From Streptomyces sp. 840.1 (GTDB lineage: Bacteria > Actinomycetota > Actinomycetes > Streptomycetales > Streptomycetaceae): DNA of 64,000 bases. Shown here piece by piece: positions 1 through 9,088 of this stretch. The number at the start of each line of letters is the position of its first letter. The first letter of the stretch is position 1. Location of the stretch: NCBI RefSeq assembly GCF_003751445.1, contig NZ_RJUU01000001.1, positions 5,446,001 through 5,510,000 of the forward strand, in the 5' to 3' direction. Under the pieces are notes generated by a model, which saw only the letters and a list, made by a program, of their open reading frames with translations, did not search any database and was not told the origin of the DNA. Position numbers and translations under genes: made by a program.

Positions 1-1044
1 GAGGGCGGCACGGTCGAGGTGACCCCCACCTCGGCGGGCGGCCGCCGCGCGCGCAGCGTCTCGCTCAGTGGTGACGCGGGCATCGTCATCGGCGTCGATT
101 TCGGGCACACGCACCTTCGGGTGGCGGTCGGCAACCTGGCCCACCAGGTGCTCGCCGAGGAGTCCGAGCCGCTGGACGTGGACGCCTCGTCCGCGGAGGG
201 CTTCGGACGGGCGGAACAGCTGGTCAACCGGCTGATCGAGACGACCGGGATCAGCCCCGGCAAGGTGATCGGGGTCGGCCTCGGTGTACCCGGCCCGATC
301 GACGTCGAGTCCGGCACGCTGGGCTCCACGTCGATCCTGCCGGGGTGGACGGGCATCAACCCCAGGGAAGAGCTGGCCGGCCGCCTCGGAGTGCCGGTCT
401 ACGTGGACAACGACGCCAACCTCGGGGCCCTGGGGGAGCTGGTCTGGGGGAGCGGCCGGGGGGTCACGGACCTCGCGTACATCAAGGTCGCGAGCGGTGT
501 CGGCGCCGGTCTGGTGATCGACGGGCACATCTACCGGGGCCCCGGCGGCACGGCCGGCGAGATCGGCCACATCACCCTCGACGAATCGGGTCCGGTCTGC
601 CGCTGCGGCAACCGCGGATGCCTGGAGACGTTCACGGCCGCGCGGTACGTGCTGCCGCTGCTCCAGCCCAGCCACGGCCCCGATCTCACCATGGAGCGGG
701 TGGTCCAGCTGGCCCGTGAGGGCGATCCGGGATGCCGCCGGGTGATCGGTGACGTCGGGCGGCACATCGGCAGCGGGGTGGCGAACCTCTGCAATCTGCT
801 CAACCCCAGCCGGGTGGTCCTCGGCGGCTCGCTCGCGGAGGCCGGCGAACTGGTCCTCGGGCCGATCCGCGACTCGGTCTCGCGCTACTCCATCCCCAGC
901 GCCGCGCGGCAGCTCTCGGTGCTCCCGGGGGCGCTCGGCGGCCGGGCGGAAGTGCTCGGCGCGCTCGCCCTCGTCCTGAGTGAGATGGGTGATTCGACCC
1001 TTTTGGAGAGCACCCTCCCGACGGCGACCCCTGCCTTCACTTAG
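1..1044 (+). CDS. rok7B7: ROK-family transcriptional regulator, 5' end outside window
   Basis: C-terminal 347 residues of a ROK (repressor/ORF/kinase) protein. The frame is open from base 1; a GTG at 19 is in frame but falls inside the linker, so the missing part should be the N-terminal winged HTH. Visible are the nucleotide-binding start (GVDFGHTHLRVAVGN), VDNDANL, a GxIGH motif and the ROK zinc motif CRCGNRGCLE near window residues 200-209. It lies 123 bases upstream of xylF on the same strand. ROK proteins of this type bind sugars or sugar phosphates and repress neighbouring transport genes. The arrangement matches the pleiotropic carbon regulator rok7B7 beside xylFGH in S. coelicolor; that identity is inferred from context. 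Confidence 0.85.
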   Translation, partial: EGGTVEVTPTSAGGRRARSVSLSGDAGIVIGVDFGHTHLRVAVGNLAHQVLAEESEPLDVDASSAEGFGRAEQLVNRLIETTGISPGKVIGVGLGVPGPIDVESGTLGSTSILPGWTGINPREELAGRLGVPVYVDNDANLGALGELVWGSGRGVTDLAYIKVASGVGAGLVIDGHIYRGPGGTAGEIGHITLDESGPVCRCGNRGCLETFTAARYVLPLLQPSHGPDLTMERVVQLAREGDPGCRRVIGDVGRHIGSGVANLCNLLNPSRVVLGGSLAEAGELVLGPIRDSVSRYSIPSAARQLSVLPGALGGRAEVLGALALVLSEMGDSTLLESTLPTATPAFT

Positions 1045-1045
1045 A

Positions 1046-1074
1046 TAACGAATGGCACCGTTGTCATCTCGTTA
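1046..1074. promoter_or_regulatory. Inverted repeat TAACGA/TCGTTA, possible ROK operator
   Basis: Two 6-bp inverted arms (taacga at 1046-1051, tcgtta at 1069-1074) sit just after the ROK stop and upstream of the likely xylF promoter, in an AT-richer patch. The position suits autoregulatory or pathway-specific repressor binding, but arms this short can occur by chance. Confidence 0.3.
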
Positions 1075-1086
1075 AGGATTTACTCC

Positions 1087-1115
1087 TTGACGCTGGCCTC
1101 GGGGCCGAGTTGACT
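1087..1115 (+). promoter_or_regulatory. Candidate sigma-70-type promoter for xylFGH
   Basis: TTGACG (1087-1092), 17-nt spacer, TTGACT (1110-1115). The -35 is close to the HrdB consensus and the -10 is moderate. The spacer contains the interrupted palindrome ctcgg-gg-ccgag, a plausible operator. The start codon of xylF lies 52 nt downstream with its own SD. Confidence 0.45.
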
Positions 1116-1167
1116 TCCAGCCACCTCGGCCGCAACGCTGCGGCCTCGTCAGGGAGGCACACCCAGA

Positions 1168-2265
1168 ATGAACGCAATGACGCGACGCATCGTCATAGGC
1201 ACGGCCGCGGTTTCCATGGCCGTCTCCCTCGCAGCCTGCGGCAAGGCGGGCGACGACAAGGACAGCGGTAGCGGTGGTGACAGCAAGACCATCGGCCTGC
1301 TGCTGCCGGAGAACAAGACCACGCGTTACGAGACCTTCGACCGCCCGATGATCGAGGCGAAGATCAAGGCGCTCTGCGCCGACTGCGACGTCAAGTACAA
1401 CAACGCCGGCGGCGACGCGGAGACCCAGAAGAAGCAGTTCGACTCGCTGGTCACCCAGGGCGTCAAGGTCATCATCCTGGACACGGTCGACTACAAGGCC
1501 GTGAAGTCCTGGGTCCAGCAGGCCGACAAGAAGGGCGTGAAGGTCGTCGCGTACGACCGTCTCGCCGAGGGCCCGATCTCCGCGTACATCAGCTACGACA
1601 ACGAGAAGATCGGCCGCCTCCAGGGCGAGGCGCTCGTCAAGGCGCTGGGCCCCAAGGCGAAGAGCAGCAACGTCGTCATGATCAACGGCTCGCCGCTCGA
1701 CCCGAACGCCCCCTTCTTCAAGAAGGGCGCGCACAGCGTCCTGGACACCCAGGTCAAGAAGGTCGTCTACGAGCAGGACATCCCGGACTGGTCGCCGGAC
1801 GAGGCGAACAAGAAGATGGGTGCCGCCCTCGACTCGCTGGGCAAGAACGGCTTCCAGGGCGTCTACTCCGCGAACGACGGCATGGCCGGTGGCATCATCA
1901 CCGCCCTCAAGAAGCAGGGCGTGAAGGTCCCGGTCGGCGGTCAGGACTCCGAGCTCGCCGGTCTGCAGCGCATCCTCGCGGGTGAGCAGTCCTTCTCGAT
2001 CTACAAGCAGATCAAGCCGCAGGCGGACACCACCGCGGGCATCGCGGTGAAGCTCCTCAAGGGCGAGAAGTTCGACGACCTGGTCAACACCAAGGTCGAC
2101 AGCCTCTCGGGCGAGTTCAAGGCCACCCCGTCGCGGCTGTACGACGCCACGGTCGTGACCAAGGAGAACATCGGCTCCACGATCGTCGCGGACAAGGTCT
2201 ACAAGGCCTCCGAGATCTGCACCCCCGAGTACAAGAAGGCGTGCGAAGCCGCCGGTATCAAGTAA
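1168..2265 (+). CDS. xylF: Xylose-type sugar ABC transporter substrate-binding lipoprotein
   Basis: 365-residue periplasmic-binding-protein-like lipoprotein of the D-xylose/ribose class (peripla_BP_4). The start ATG has GGGAGG at 1152-1157, ten bases upstream. The signal peptide has basic TRR, a hydrophobic run and lipobox LAAC with lipidation at Cys24, followed by a Lys/Asp/Gly/Ser linker. The mature part has the type I binding-protein pattern (GDAETQKKQFDSLVTQG, GGQDSELAGLQ). It captures sugar at the outer membrane face and delivers it to XylGH. Substrate is inferred as xylose from family and neighbours; related pentoses cannot be excluded. A hairpin after the stop probably keeps its mRNA in excess over xylGH. 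Confidence 0.9.
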   Translation: MNAMTRRIVIGTAAVSMAVSLAACGKAGDDKDSGSGGDSKTIGLLLPENKTTRYETFDRPMIEAKIKALCADCDVKYNNAGGDAETQKKQFDSLVTQGVKVIILDTVDYKAVKSWVQQADKKGVKVVAYDRLAEGPISAYISYDNEKIGRLQGEALVKALGPKAKSSNVVMINGSPLDPNAPFFKKGAHSVLDTQVKKVVYEQDIPDWSPDEANKKMGAALDSLGKNGFQGVYSANDGMAGGIITALKKQGVKVPVGGQDSELAGLQRILAGEQSFSIYKQIKPQADTTAGIAVKLLKGEKFDDLVNTKVDSLSGEFKATPSRLYDATVVTKENIGSTIVADKVYKASEICTPEYKKACEAAGIK

Positions 2266-2300
2266 CACCGGCGGGCAAGCCCTCAGGGGCGCCCCTTGCC

Positions 2301-2372
2301 AGTCCGGCCCCCGCCCCGTCAACGCCCCGCAAAGCGGGGGCGGGGCCGGACTCTTCCCACCGGATCCGGTCG
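2301..2372 (+). terminator. Intercistronic hairpin between xylF and xylG
   Basis: agtccggcccc (2301-2311) pairs with ggggccggact (2362-2372), 11 bp; with one bulge the stem extends by five further GC pairs. It lies between binding-protein and ATPase genes, where such hairpins commonly attenuate read-through or protect the 3' end of the abundant binding-protein message. No U-tract is present, as usual in Streptomyces. Confidence 0.6.
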
Positions 2373-2500
2373 TCGGACTGCCGCCGCCCCAGGCCTCACG
2401 GCCACCAGGCGACGACGGTGGTCCGAGGACCCGAACCGGCACCCCTCAGTGCGATTGCAGCACCATCCCCGCCGGTCAGGCGGCGAAGGAGATGATTCAC

Positions 2501-3286
2501 GTGTCCGCTACGCCCGTGCTGGCGTTGCGCGGAATCTCCAAGCGGTTCGGCGCCGTTCAGGCGCTCACCGATGTGAACCTGGAGATTCACCCCGGCGAAG
2601 TGGTTGCCCTGGTCGGCGACAACGGCGCCGGCAAGTCAACCCTTGTCAAGACCATCTCGGGTGTCCACCCGATCGACGAAGGCGCCATCGAGTGGGAGGG
2701 CGGGACGGTCCGGATCAACCGGCCGAACGACGCCCAGGACCTCGGAATCGCCACCGTCTACCAGGACTTGGCCCTCTGCGACAACCTCGATGTCGTCGCC
2801 AACCTCTTCCTCGGCAACGAACTGCGCAGCGTCTCCGTCCTCGACGAGATCGCGATGGAGAAGCGCGCCAAGGAACTGCTGGACACCCTGTCCATCCGGA
2901 TCCCCAGCGTCCGCATACCGGTCGCCTCGCTCTCCGGTGGTCAGCGTCAGGTCGTGGCCATCGCCCGCGCCCTGATCGGCGACCCCAAGGTCGTCATCCT
3001 CGACGAGCCGACCGCCGCGCTCGGCGTCGAGCAGACCGCCCAGGTCCTCGACCTCGTGGAGCGGCTGCGCGAGCGGGGCCACGGCGTCATCCTCATCAGC
3101 CACAACATGGCCGACGTGAACGCCGTCGCGGACCGGGTCGCGGTGCTCCGTCTGGGCCGCAACAACGGCGTCTTCGACGTCAAGACCACCTCCCACGAAG
3201 AGGTCATCGCCGCGATCACCGGCGCCACGGACAATGCCGTCACGCGCCGCCAGGCACGCACAGTCACGAAGGAGGACGCAAAGTGA
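2501..3286 (+). CDS. xylG: Sugar ABC transporter ATP-binding protein
   Basis: 261-residue ABC ATPase of the carbohydrate-uptake-2 family. An ATG at 2492 directly abuts the SD GAAGGAG (2485-2491), so GTG 2501, nine bases after it, is preferred. Walker A GDNGAGKST (residues 39-47), Q-loop YQDLALC, signature LSGGQRQ (from residue 144), Walker B VVILDEPT and switch ISHNM are all intact. Unlike E. coli XylG/RbsA, which carry two ABC modules in about 500 residues, this protein has one, so it should act as a homodimer. Its stop overlaps the start of xylH by four bases (GTGA), indicating translational coupling. Confidence 0.9.
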   Translation: MSATPVLALRGISKRFGAVQALTDVNLEIHPGEVVALVGDNGAGKSTLVKTISGVHPIDEGAIEWEGGTVRINRPNDAQDLGIATVYQDLALCDNLDVVANLFLGNELRSVSVLDEIAMEKRAKELLDTLSIRIPSVRIPVASLSGGQRQVVAIARALIGDPKVVILDEPTAALGVEQTAQVLDLVERLRERGHGVILISHNMADVNAVADRVAVLRLGRNNGVFDVKTTSHEEVIAAITGATDNAVTRRQARTVTKEDAK

Positions 3287-4614
3287 GCGACCTCGCCAAG
3301 ACCCCCGGGCCTTCCACCAAGAAGTCCGAGAAGTCCGAGCAGAGTGCCACGGTGCCGGCCCAGGCGGAGCCGTCGACGGCGACCATCCCCGCGGTGGACC
3401 CGCGCCTGCTCATCCGCGAGGAGGGCTTCAAGGGCTACTGGTCGGAGTTCATCCGCAAGGTGCGCGGCGGTGAGCTCGGCTCGCTGCCGGTCTTCGTCGG
3501 GCTGATCGTCATCGCGATCGTCTTCCAGCTCCAGAACAGCAACTTCCTCTCCGCCAGCTCCGTCGCCAACATCGCTGTCTACAGCTCCGGCCTCGGCATC
3601 ATGGCGGTCGGCATCGTGTTCGTGCTGCTGCTCGGCGAGATCGACCTCTCGGTCGGCTCGGTCGCCGGTGTCGGTGCGGCCACCTGGGCCGTGCTCAACG
3701 TCAACCACGGCTGGCCGGAGTGGCTGGCGATCCTCACCGCCGTCCTCGCCGGAACCGCGCTGGGCGCCCTGCACGGCTTCTTCTTCGCCAAGATCGGGGT
3801 GCCGGCCTTCGTCGTCACCCTGGCCGGCTTCCTCGGCTGGAGCGGTCTGCAGGACTGGATGATGGGCGGCGAGGGCTCGATCAACACGCCGTCCGGCAGT
3901 GTCGTCGAGGACCTCACCAACTACTTCTTCGAGGACAAGGGCGTCGGCTACGGCCTCGCCGTCGTCGCCGTGGTCGCGTACGCCGCGTCCCTCCTGGTGG
4001 ACAGCAAGCGCCGCAAGGCCGCGAACCTGCCCGCCCGCCCGGTCACCGAGATCGTGCTGCGCACCGGCGTCGTCGCCGTCCTGTGCTTCGTCGTCGCGTA
4101 CGTCCTGAACGAGCCCGAGGGCGCCCGCGGTCTGCCGCTGGCCCTGGTGCTCTTCCTGGCCGTCCTGGTGATCGCGGACTTCGTGGCCCGCCGCACCACC
4201 TTCGGCCGCCAGGTCTTCGCGGTCGGCGGCAACGCCGAGGCCGCGCGCCGCGCCGGTATCAGCGTGGACCGCATCCGCATCATCGTCTTCGCGCTCTCCG
4301 GCACGCTGGGCGCCTTCGGCGGACTCTTCATCGCCAGCCTCTCCGGCGGCGCCACCAAGAGCGTCGGCGGCGGCAACACCCTGATGCTGGTGATCGCGGC
4401 CGCGGTCATCGGTGGCACCAGCCTCTTCGGTGGCCGGGGCAAGGTCTGGTCCGCGCTCCTCGGCATGGTCGTCATCCAGTCGATCCAGCAGGGCCTGAAC
4501 ATGATCGGCATGGCCAACGCCGTGCAGTACATGATCACCGGTGCGGTTCTCCTCGCCGCCGTGGTCATCGACTCGGTCTCCCGCCGCACGCAGAAGACCG
4601 CGGGCCGCGCCTAG
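3283..4614 (+). CDS. xylH: Sugar ABC transporter permease
   Basis: 443-residue BPD_transp_2-type inner-membrane permease, the channel for the XylF/XylG system. GTG 3283 overlaps the xylG stop, with GAAGGAGG at 3268-3275. About 65 hydrophilic Lys/Ser/Glu/Pro-rich residues come before the first membrane segment. Family signatures [15 protein letters not shown] and [12 protein letters not shown] are present, with roughly ten hydrophobic helices. The long soluble insert between helices near residues 240-270 and the extended N-terminus are usual in actinobacterial XylH. A strong terminator follows. Confidence 0.9.
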   Translation: MSDLAKTPGPSTKKSEKSEQSATVPAQAEPSTATIPAVDPRLLIREEGFKGYWSEFIRKVRGGELGSLPVFVGLIVIAIVFQLQNSNFLSASSVANIAVYSSGLGIMAVGIVFVLLLGEIDLSVGSVAGVGAATWAVLNVNHGWPEWLAILTAVLAGTALGALHGFFFAKIGVPAFVVTLAGFLGWSGLQDWMMGGEGSINTPSGSVVEDLTNYFFEDKGVGYGLAVVAVVAYAASLLVDSKRRKAANLPARPVTEIVLRTGVVAVLCFVVAYVLNEPEGARGLPLALVLFLAVLVIADFVARRTTFGRQVFAVGGNAEAARRAGISVDRIRIIVFALSGTLGAFGGLFIASLSGGATKSVGGGNTLMLVIAAAVIGGTSLFGGRGKVWSALLGMVVIQSIQQGLNMIGMANAVQYMITGAVLLAAVVIDSVSRRTQKTAGRA

Positions 4615-4660
4615 TACCGCGTTCCGCGCCCGGTGACCCGGGCCCGGCCGCAGCGCGACA

Positions 4661-4706
4661 CCGGCAGTGCCCGGCTCCCCCTCGAAGGGGAGCCGGGCAC
4701 TGCCGG
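4661..4706 (+). terminator. Rho-independent-type terminator of xylFGH
   Basis: Perfect 20-bp inverted repeat: left arm 4661-4680, right arm 4687-4706, loop ctcgaa. There is no T-tract, but stem length and GC content are typical of Streptomyces terminators. It separates the transport operon from dxs. Confidence 0.9.
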
Positions 4707-4922
4707 CGTTGCGGGGCCGCTGCCCGGGGCGTCGTTCCTGTCACAGTGCCCGGTGGGAACCATTCGCGAGGCGCCGCGAACGCACAGGTGGGACCGGCTC
4801 GCCCCGCCTCACCGGCCGGGCCCGGCGGGTCGGCACAGGCCTGCCCGATGTCCGTGGCGGCGAACGGAACATTAGACTCATCGGATCGGCATGCTCGACC
4901 AGCACAATCGCAAGGAGGCACG
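4707..4922 (+). promoter_or_regulatory. dxs: dxs upstream region with a TAGACT -10 box
   Basis: The 308-base gap between xylH and dxs has the xylFGH terminator in its first third. In the remainder the only promoter-like element I see is TAGACT at 4873-4878, without a good -35, about 45 nt before the start codon. AAGGAGG at 4912-4918 is the dxs SD. No conserved leader RNA or riboswitch is recognised. Confidence 0.4.
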
Positions 4923-6902
4923 GTGACACAGCCGCGCGAAGCGCGTCATGCACGGGCGGTGGTGGGCGACGGATGGGATCTGCTGGCCAGCATCGGCGGA
5001 CCGCGTGACCTGGACCGGCTCACCCCCGAGCAGCTGGAGCAGCTCGCCGAAGAGATCCGGACCTTCCTCGTCGACGCCGTCTCCAAGACCGGCGGACACC
5101 TCGGACCCAACCTGGGCGTGGTCGAGCTGACCATCGCCCTGCACCGGGTCTTCGACTCGCCGAAGGACAAGGTCCTCTTCGACACCGGCCACCAGAGCTA
5201 CGTACACAAGCTCCTCACCGGCCGCCAGGACTTCACGAAGCTCAAGAGCAAGGGCGGCCTCTCCGGCTACCCCTCGCGTGCCGAGTCCGAGCACGACGTC
5301 ATCGAGAACTCGCACGCCTCCACGGTGCTCGGCTGGGCCGACGGCCTCGCCAAGGCCAACGAGGTGCTGGCGCGCCCCGACCACGTCGTCGCGGTCATCG
5401 GTGACGGAGCCCTCACCGGCGGCATGGCCTGGGAGGCGCTGAACAACATCGCCGCCGCCAAGGACCGCCCGCTCGTCATCGTCGTCAACGACAACGAGCG
5501 CTCCTACGCGCCGACCATCGGCGGCCTCGCCAACCACCTGGCCACCCTGCGCACCACCGACGGCTACGAGCGCTTCCTGGCCCGCGGCAAGGACCTCCTG
5601 GAGCGCACCCCCGTCGTCGGGAAGCCGCTCTACGAGACGCTGCACGGCGCCAAGAAGGGCCTCAAGGACTTCATCGCCCCGCAGGGCATGTTCGAGGACC
5701 TCGGCCTCAAGTACGTCGGCCCGATCGACGGACACGACATGGAGGCACTGGAGTCGGCGCTCCAGCGCGCCAAGCGCTTCGGCGGCCCGGTCATCGTCCA
5801 CTGCCTCACCGAGAAGGGCCGCGGCTACACCCCGGCGCTGCTGGACGAGGCCGACCGCTTCCACGCCGTCGGCAAGATCCACCCCGACACCGGCCTGCCC
5901 GTCGCCACCTCGGGCCTGGACTGGACCTCCGTGTTCGGCGAGGAGATGGTCAAGCTCGGCAGGGAGCGCGAGGACATCGTCGCGATCACCGCGGCCATGC
6001 TCCAGCCGGTCGGCCTGGCCAAGTTCGAGAAGGCCTTCCCGGACCGGATCTACGACGTCGGCATCGCGGAGCAGCACGGCGCGGTCTCCGCGGCGGGCCT
6101 CGCCACCGGCGGCCTGCACCCCGTCTTCGCGGTCTACGCCACCTTCCTCAACCGCGCCTTCGACCAGGTCCTGATGGACGTCGCCCTGCACAAGTGCGGC
6201 GTGACCTTCGTCCTGGACCGGGCCGGGGTCACCGGCACGGACGGCGCCTCGCACAACGGCATGTGGGACATGTCGATCCTGCAGTGCGTGCCGACCCTCC
6301 GGATCGCCGCCCCGCGCGACGCCGACCAGGTTCGCGCCCAGCTGCGCGAGGCCGTCGCGGTCGACGACGCGCCGACGGTCGTCCGCTTCTCCAAGGGCGC
6401 GGTCGGCCCGTCGGTCAAGGCCGTCTCCACGGTCGGCGGCATGGACGTGCTCCGCGAGCCGGCCGCCGCCCGGCCGGACGTCCTGCTCGTCTCCATCGGG
6501 GCGCTCGCCCCGATGTGCCTGGAGATCGCGGATCTGCTCGACGCCCAGGGCATCTCGACCACCGTCGTGGACCCGCGCTGGGTCAAGCCCGTGGACGAGG
6601 CCATGGCGCCGCTCGCCGCGAAGCACCGCGTCGTCGTCACCGTCGAGGACAACAGCCGGGCCGGCGGCGTCGGCTCCGCCGTCGCCCAGGCGCTGCGCGA
6701 CGCCGACGTCGACGTACCGCTGCGCGACTTCGGTATCCCGCCGGTCTTCCTCGACCACGCCTCCCGCAAGGAGGTCATGGCCGAGATCGGGCTGACCGCA
6801 CCGGACATCGCCCGTCAGGTCACCGGTCTGGTCGCCAAGCTCGACGGCCGCTACGAGACGGACGCGGAGAGCCGCTCCGTGGTGGAGCCCGTCCGGGACT
6901 GA
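4923..6902 (+). CDS. dxs: 1-deoxy-D-xylulose-5-phosphate synthase
   Basis: 659-residue thiamine-diphosphate enzyme that condenses pyruvate and glyceraldehyde 3-phosphate, the entry step of the MEP isoprenoid pathway. GTG 4923 is chosen for the AAGGAGG five bases upstream; the frame is open further upstream but without coding character. The TPP motif GDGALTGG (about residues 160-167) leads to [23 protein letters not shown] (about 380) holds the conserved glutamate, and the transketolase C-domain ends the protein. Length fits the family (about 620-650). It stands alone with its own SD and a downstream hairpin. Streptomyces often has two dxs copies; this would be the primary-metabolism one by synteny. 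Confidence 0.97.
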   Translation: MTQPREARHARAVVGDGWDLLASIGGPRDLDRLTPEQLEQLAEEIRTFLVDAVSKTGGHLGPNLGVVELTIALHRVFDSPKDKVLFDTGHQSYVHKLLTGRQDFTKLKSKGGLSGYPSRAESEHDVIENSHASTVLGWADGLAKANEVLARPDHVVAVIGDGALTGGMAWEALNNIAAAKDRPLVIVVNDNERSYAPTIGGLANHLATLRTTDGYERFLARGKDLLERTPVVGKPLYETLHGAKKGLKDFIAPQGMFEDLGLKYVGPIDGHDMEALESALQRAKRFGGPVIVHCLTEKGRGYTPALLDEADRFHAVGKIHPDTGLPVATSGLDWTSVFGEEMVKLGREREDIVAITAAMLQPVGLAKFEKAFPDRIYDVGIAEQHGAVSAAGLATGGLHPVFAVYATFLNRAFDQVLMDVALHKCGVTFVLDRAGVTGTDGASHNGMWDMSILQCVPTLRIAAPRDADQVRAQLREAVAVDDAPTVVRFSKGAVGPSVKAVSTVGGMDVLREPAAARPDVLLVSIGALAPMCLEIADLLDAQGISTTVVDPRWVKPVDEAMAPLAAKHRVVVTVEDNSRAGGVGSAVAQALRDADVDVPLRDFGIPPVFLDHASRKEVMAEIGLTAPDIARQVTGLVAKLDGRYETDAESRSVVEPVRD

Positions 6903-6923
6903 TCCGCCGCACCGCACCACGAT

Positions 6924-6965
6924 TGGGCCGGTCGCCCACCCTGTACGGGTGGTCCGACCGGCCCA
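6924..6965 (+). terminator. Terminator hairpin after dxs
   Basis: gggccggtcg-cccaccc pairs with gggtgg-tc-cgaccggccc around a short tgtac loop, nearly perfect over about 17 bp with one asymmetry. It lies between dxs and the permease gene. Confidence 0.75.
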
Positions 6966-7052
6966 TTCGCGTGAAAACCCGCCCTGCGGGGCGTGCTGAT
7001 GGCGGGCCGGTCCGAATCATGGCACCCACGACGAGTGCGTGGAGGTACGCCG

Positions 7053-8558
7053 GTGAGCACGCAGCAGGACCTGCCCCCCAGCCGGGACGGGCTGTTCCGC
7101 ACCAAGACGATCGAACAGTCGATCCGCGACACCGAGGAGCCGGAGCACGCCCTCAAGAAGTCGCTCTCCGCCCTGGACCTGACGGTCTTCGGAGTGGGTG
7201 TCATCATCGGCACCGGAATCTTCGTCCTCACCGGCAAGGTGGCCAAGGAGACGGCGGGACCCGCCACCGCCATCGCGTTCGTGGTCGCGGGCGTCGTCTG
7301 CGCCCTGGCCGCGCTCTGCTACGCGGAGTTCGCCTCCACCGTCCCGGTCGCCGGGTCCGCGTACACCTTCTCGTACGCCTCGCTCGGTGAGCTGGTCGCC
7401 TGGATCATCGGCTGGGACCTGGTGCTGGAGTTCGCGCTGGGCACGGCGGTGGTGGCGGTCGGCTGGTCCGGTTACGTCCGCTCACTGCTGGACAACATCG
7501 GCTGGTCGCTGCCCGGCGCGCTCTCCGGGACCGACGCGACGAGCGGGTTCGGCTTCGACATCCTCGCCTTCGCCCTGGTCCTGGTGCTGACCGTGATCCT
7601 GGTGCTCGGGATGAAGCTCTCCGCCCGGGTCACGACGGTGGTCGTGGTCATCAAGGTGGCCGTGGTGCTGATCGTGATCATCGCGGGCCTCTTCTTCATC
7701 GACACCGCGAACTACTCGCCGTTCATCCCCGAGGCCCAGCCGCAGCCCGCCGGATCGGGTCTGCAGACCCCGCTCGTCCAGCTGATCTTCGGCTACGCGC
7801 CCACCAACTTCGGCGTCATGGGCATCTTCACCGCCGCCTCCGTCGTCTTCTTCGCCTTCATCGGCTTCGACGTGGTGGCGACGGCCGCGGAGGAGACCAA
7901 GCTCCCGCAGCGCGACATGCCGCGCGGCATCATGGCCTCGCTCGTCATCTGCACCACGCTCTACGTCGCCGTATCGATCGTGGTCACCGGAATGGAGCAC
8001 TACACCGAACTCTCCGTGGACGCCCCGCTGGCCGACGCCTTCAAGGCCGTCGGCCACCCCGTCTACGCCGGGATCATCAGCTTCGGCGCCGCCGTCGGCC
8101 TCACCGTGGTCTGCATGATCCTGCTGCTCGGCCAGACCCGGGTGTTCTTCGCGATGAGCCGTGACGGCCTGCTCCCGAGGTTCTTCTCGAAGACCCACCC
8201 GCGCTTCCACACCCCGTACCGCCCGACCATCCTGCTCGGTGTGATCATCGCGATCGTCGCCGGATTCACCAGCATCGACGAGCTCGCGACGCTGGTGAAC
8301 ATCGGCACGCTCTTCGCCTTCGTGGTCGTCGCCCTGGGCGTCATCGTCCTGCGCCGCACCCGCCCCGGCCTGCACCGCGCCTTCCGCACCCCGTGGGTCC
8401 CGCTGATCCCGATCCTCTCGGTGGCCGCATCGGTCTGGCTGATGCTCAACCTGCCGGCGGAGACCTGGCTGCGGTTCGGCATCTGGATGGTCATCGGCGT
8501 GGTCATCTACTTCGCCTACGGCCGCAGCCACAGCCGGGTGCACCGCACCACCGGCTGA
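7053..8558 (+). CDS. APC-superfamily amino-acid permease
   Basis: 501-residue amino acid-polyamine-organocation transporter of the YfnA/CAT-like group. GTG 7053 has GGAGG at 7041-7045; the frame extends upstream but through the dxs terminator area. The first helix carries the APC substrate motif GVGVIIGTGIFVLTG, and about twelve to fourteen hydrophobic helices follow. Related proteins import cationic or branched-chain amino acids by proton symport; the actual substrate cannot be read from sequence. It is monocistronic: the next gene is on the other strand 25 bases after its stop. Confidence 0.9.
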   Translation: MSTQQDLPPSRDGLFRTKTIEQSIRDTEEPEHALKKSLSALDLTVFGVGVIIGTGIFVLTGKVAKETAGPATAIAFVVAGVVCALAALCYAEFASTVPVAGSAYTFSYASLGELVAWIIGWDLVLEFALGTAVVAVGWSGYVRSLLDNIGWSLPGALSGTDATSGFGFDILAFALVLVLTVILVLGMKLSARVTTVVVVIKVAVVLIVIIAGLFFIDTANYSPFIPEAQPQPAGSGLQTPLVQLIFGYAPTNFGVMGIFTAASVVFFAFIGFDVVATAAEETKLPQRDMPRGIMASLVICTTLYVAVSIVVTGMEHYTELSVDAPLADAFKAVGHPVYAGIISFGAAVGLTVVCMILLLGQTRVFFAMSRDGLLPRFFSKTHPRFHTPYRPTILLGVIIAIVAGFTSIDELATLVNIGTLFAFVVVALGVIVLRRTRPGLHRAFRTPWVPLIPILSVAASVWLMLNLPAETWLRFGIWMVIGVVIYFAYGRSHSRVHRTTG

Positions 8559-8583
8559 CACACCGTCCGCCGCCGCGCCGCTG

Positions 8584-8994
8584 TCACCCGGCCGGCGGGG
8601 GCGGCAGCGGCCGTACCGTGCGGGGGCCCACGCACAGGGCCCCGTGCGCCTCGGCCCGCCGTCGCAGCTCCCGGTCGGCAGTGACGACGACGCAGAGGCG
8701 CGGGGAAGGGCCGTCCGCGGCCTCGGCGGCGAGCTCCGCGATCCGGTCGTCACCGCTTCGGGGGGCGGCCACCACCCGTACTCCGGGTACCGGTCCGACG
8801 TCCCGGGCCCTGCCCTCCACGACGAGGACCAGATCGACGGGGCCGGGATGGCCGGGCAGCCCCTCGGTGGCGTACGGGACCAGTGAGTCGCGCAGCCGCT
8901 CGGCCGCTGCGCGGCGGTCCCGCCACCAGCCGTCGGGCACGGACCCGACCACGTTGGCGGCGTCGACGATCACCAGGGGCAGGTCGCTGCGCAT
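8584..8994 (-). CDS. NYN/PIN-like domain protein, putative RNase
   Basis: 136-residue protein with the opening VIVDAANVVGS motif of NYN (YacP-like, PIN-fold) nucleases. Acidic residues follow at the expected places: Asp in VDAAN, SGDDRI, and VVTADRELRRRA. These would bind Mg for RNA cleavage. GTG/ATG start at 8994. Streptomyces homologues are usually left as hypothetical or labelled NTP pyrophosphohydrolase, which the motif does not support. It is convergent with the permease gene and divergent from the secreted-phosphodiesterase gene. Confidence 0.7.
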   Translation of the reverse strand: MRSDLPLVIVDAANVVGSVPDGWWRDRRAAAERLRDSLVPYATEGLPGHPGPVDLVLVVEGRARDVGPVPGVRVVAAPRSGDDRIAELAAEAADGPSPRLCVVVTADRELRRRAEAHGALCVGPRTVRPLPPPPAG

Positions 8995-9045
8995 GCGGAG
9001 AGCGTCTCACGCCGGGGCGTGGCGAGCGGCTGAGGGAGCGCCGCA

Positions 9046-9051
9046 TAGGCT
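9046..9051 (+). promoter_or_regulatory. TAGGCT -10 box upstream of the secreted phosphodiesterase-fold gene
   Basis: TAGGCT, a common Streptomyces -10 hexamer, lies 37 nt before the GTG at 9089. No recognisable -35 accompanies it. Confidence 0.35.
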
Positions 9052-9088
9052 GCGGCCCGGCAGGCCGGAGCTATGGGGTGGGGATGCT

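Noticed and set aside
2296..3282. Upstream extension of the xylH frame through xylG
   Set aside because: Open by chance in GC-rich DNA. The GTG at 3283 has a strong SD and the usual four-base overlap with xylG.
4878..6920. Long minus-strand frame across dxs (680 codons)
   Set aside because: Shadow of dxs; no SD, no motif, skewed amino acid composition.
8584..8994. NTP pyrophosphohydrolase label for the NYN-type protein
   Set aside because: No MazG or Nudix motif; VDAANV and the spaced acidic residues fit the NYN/PIN fold.
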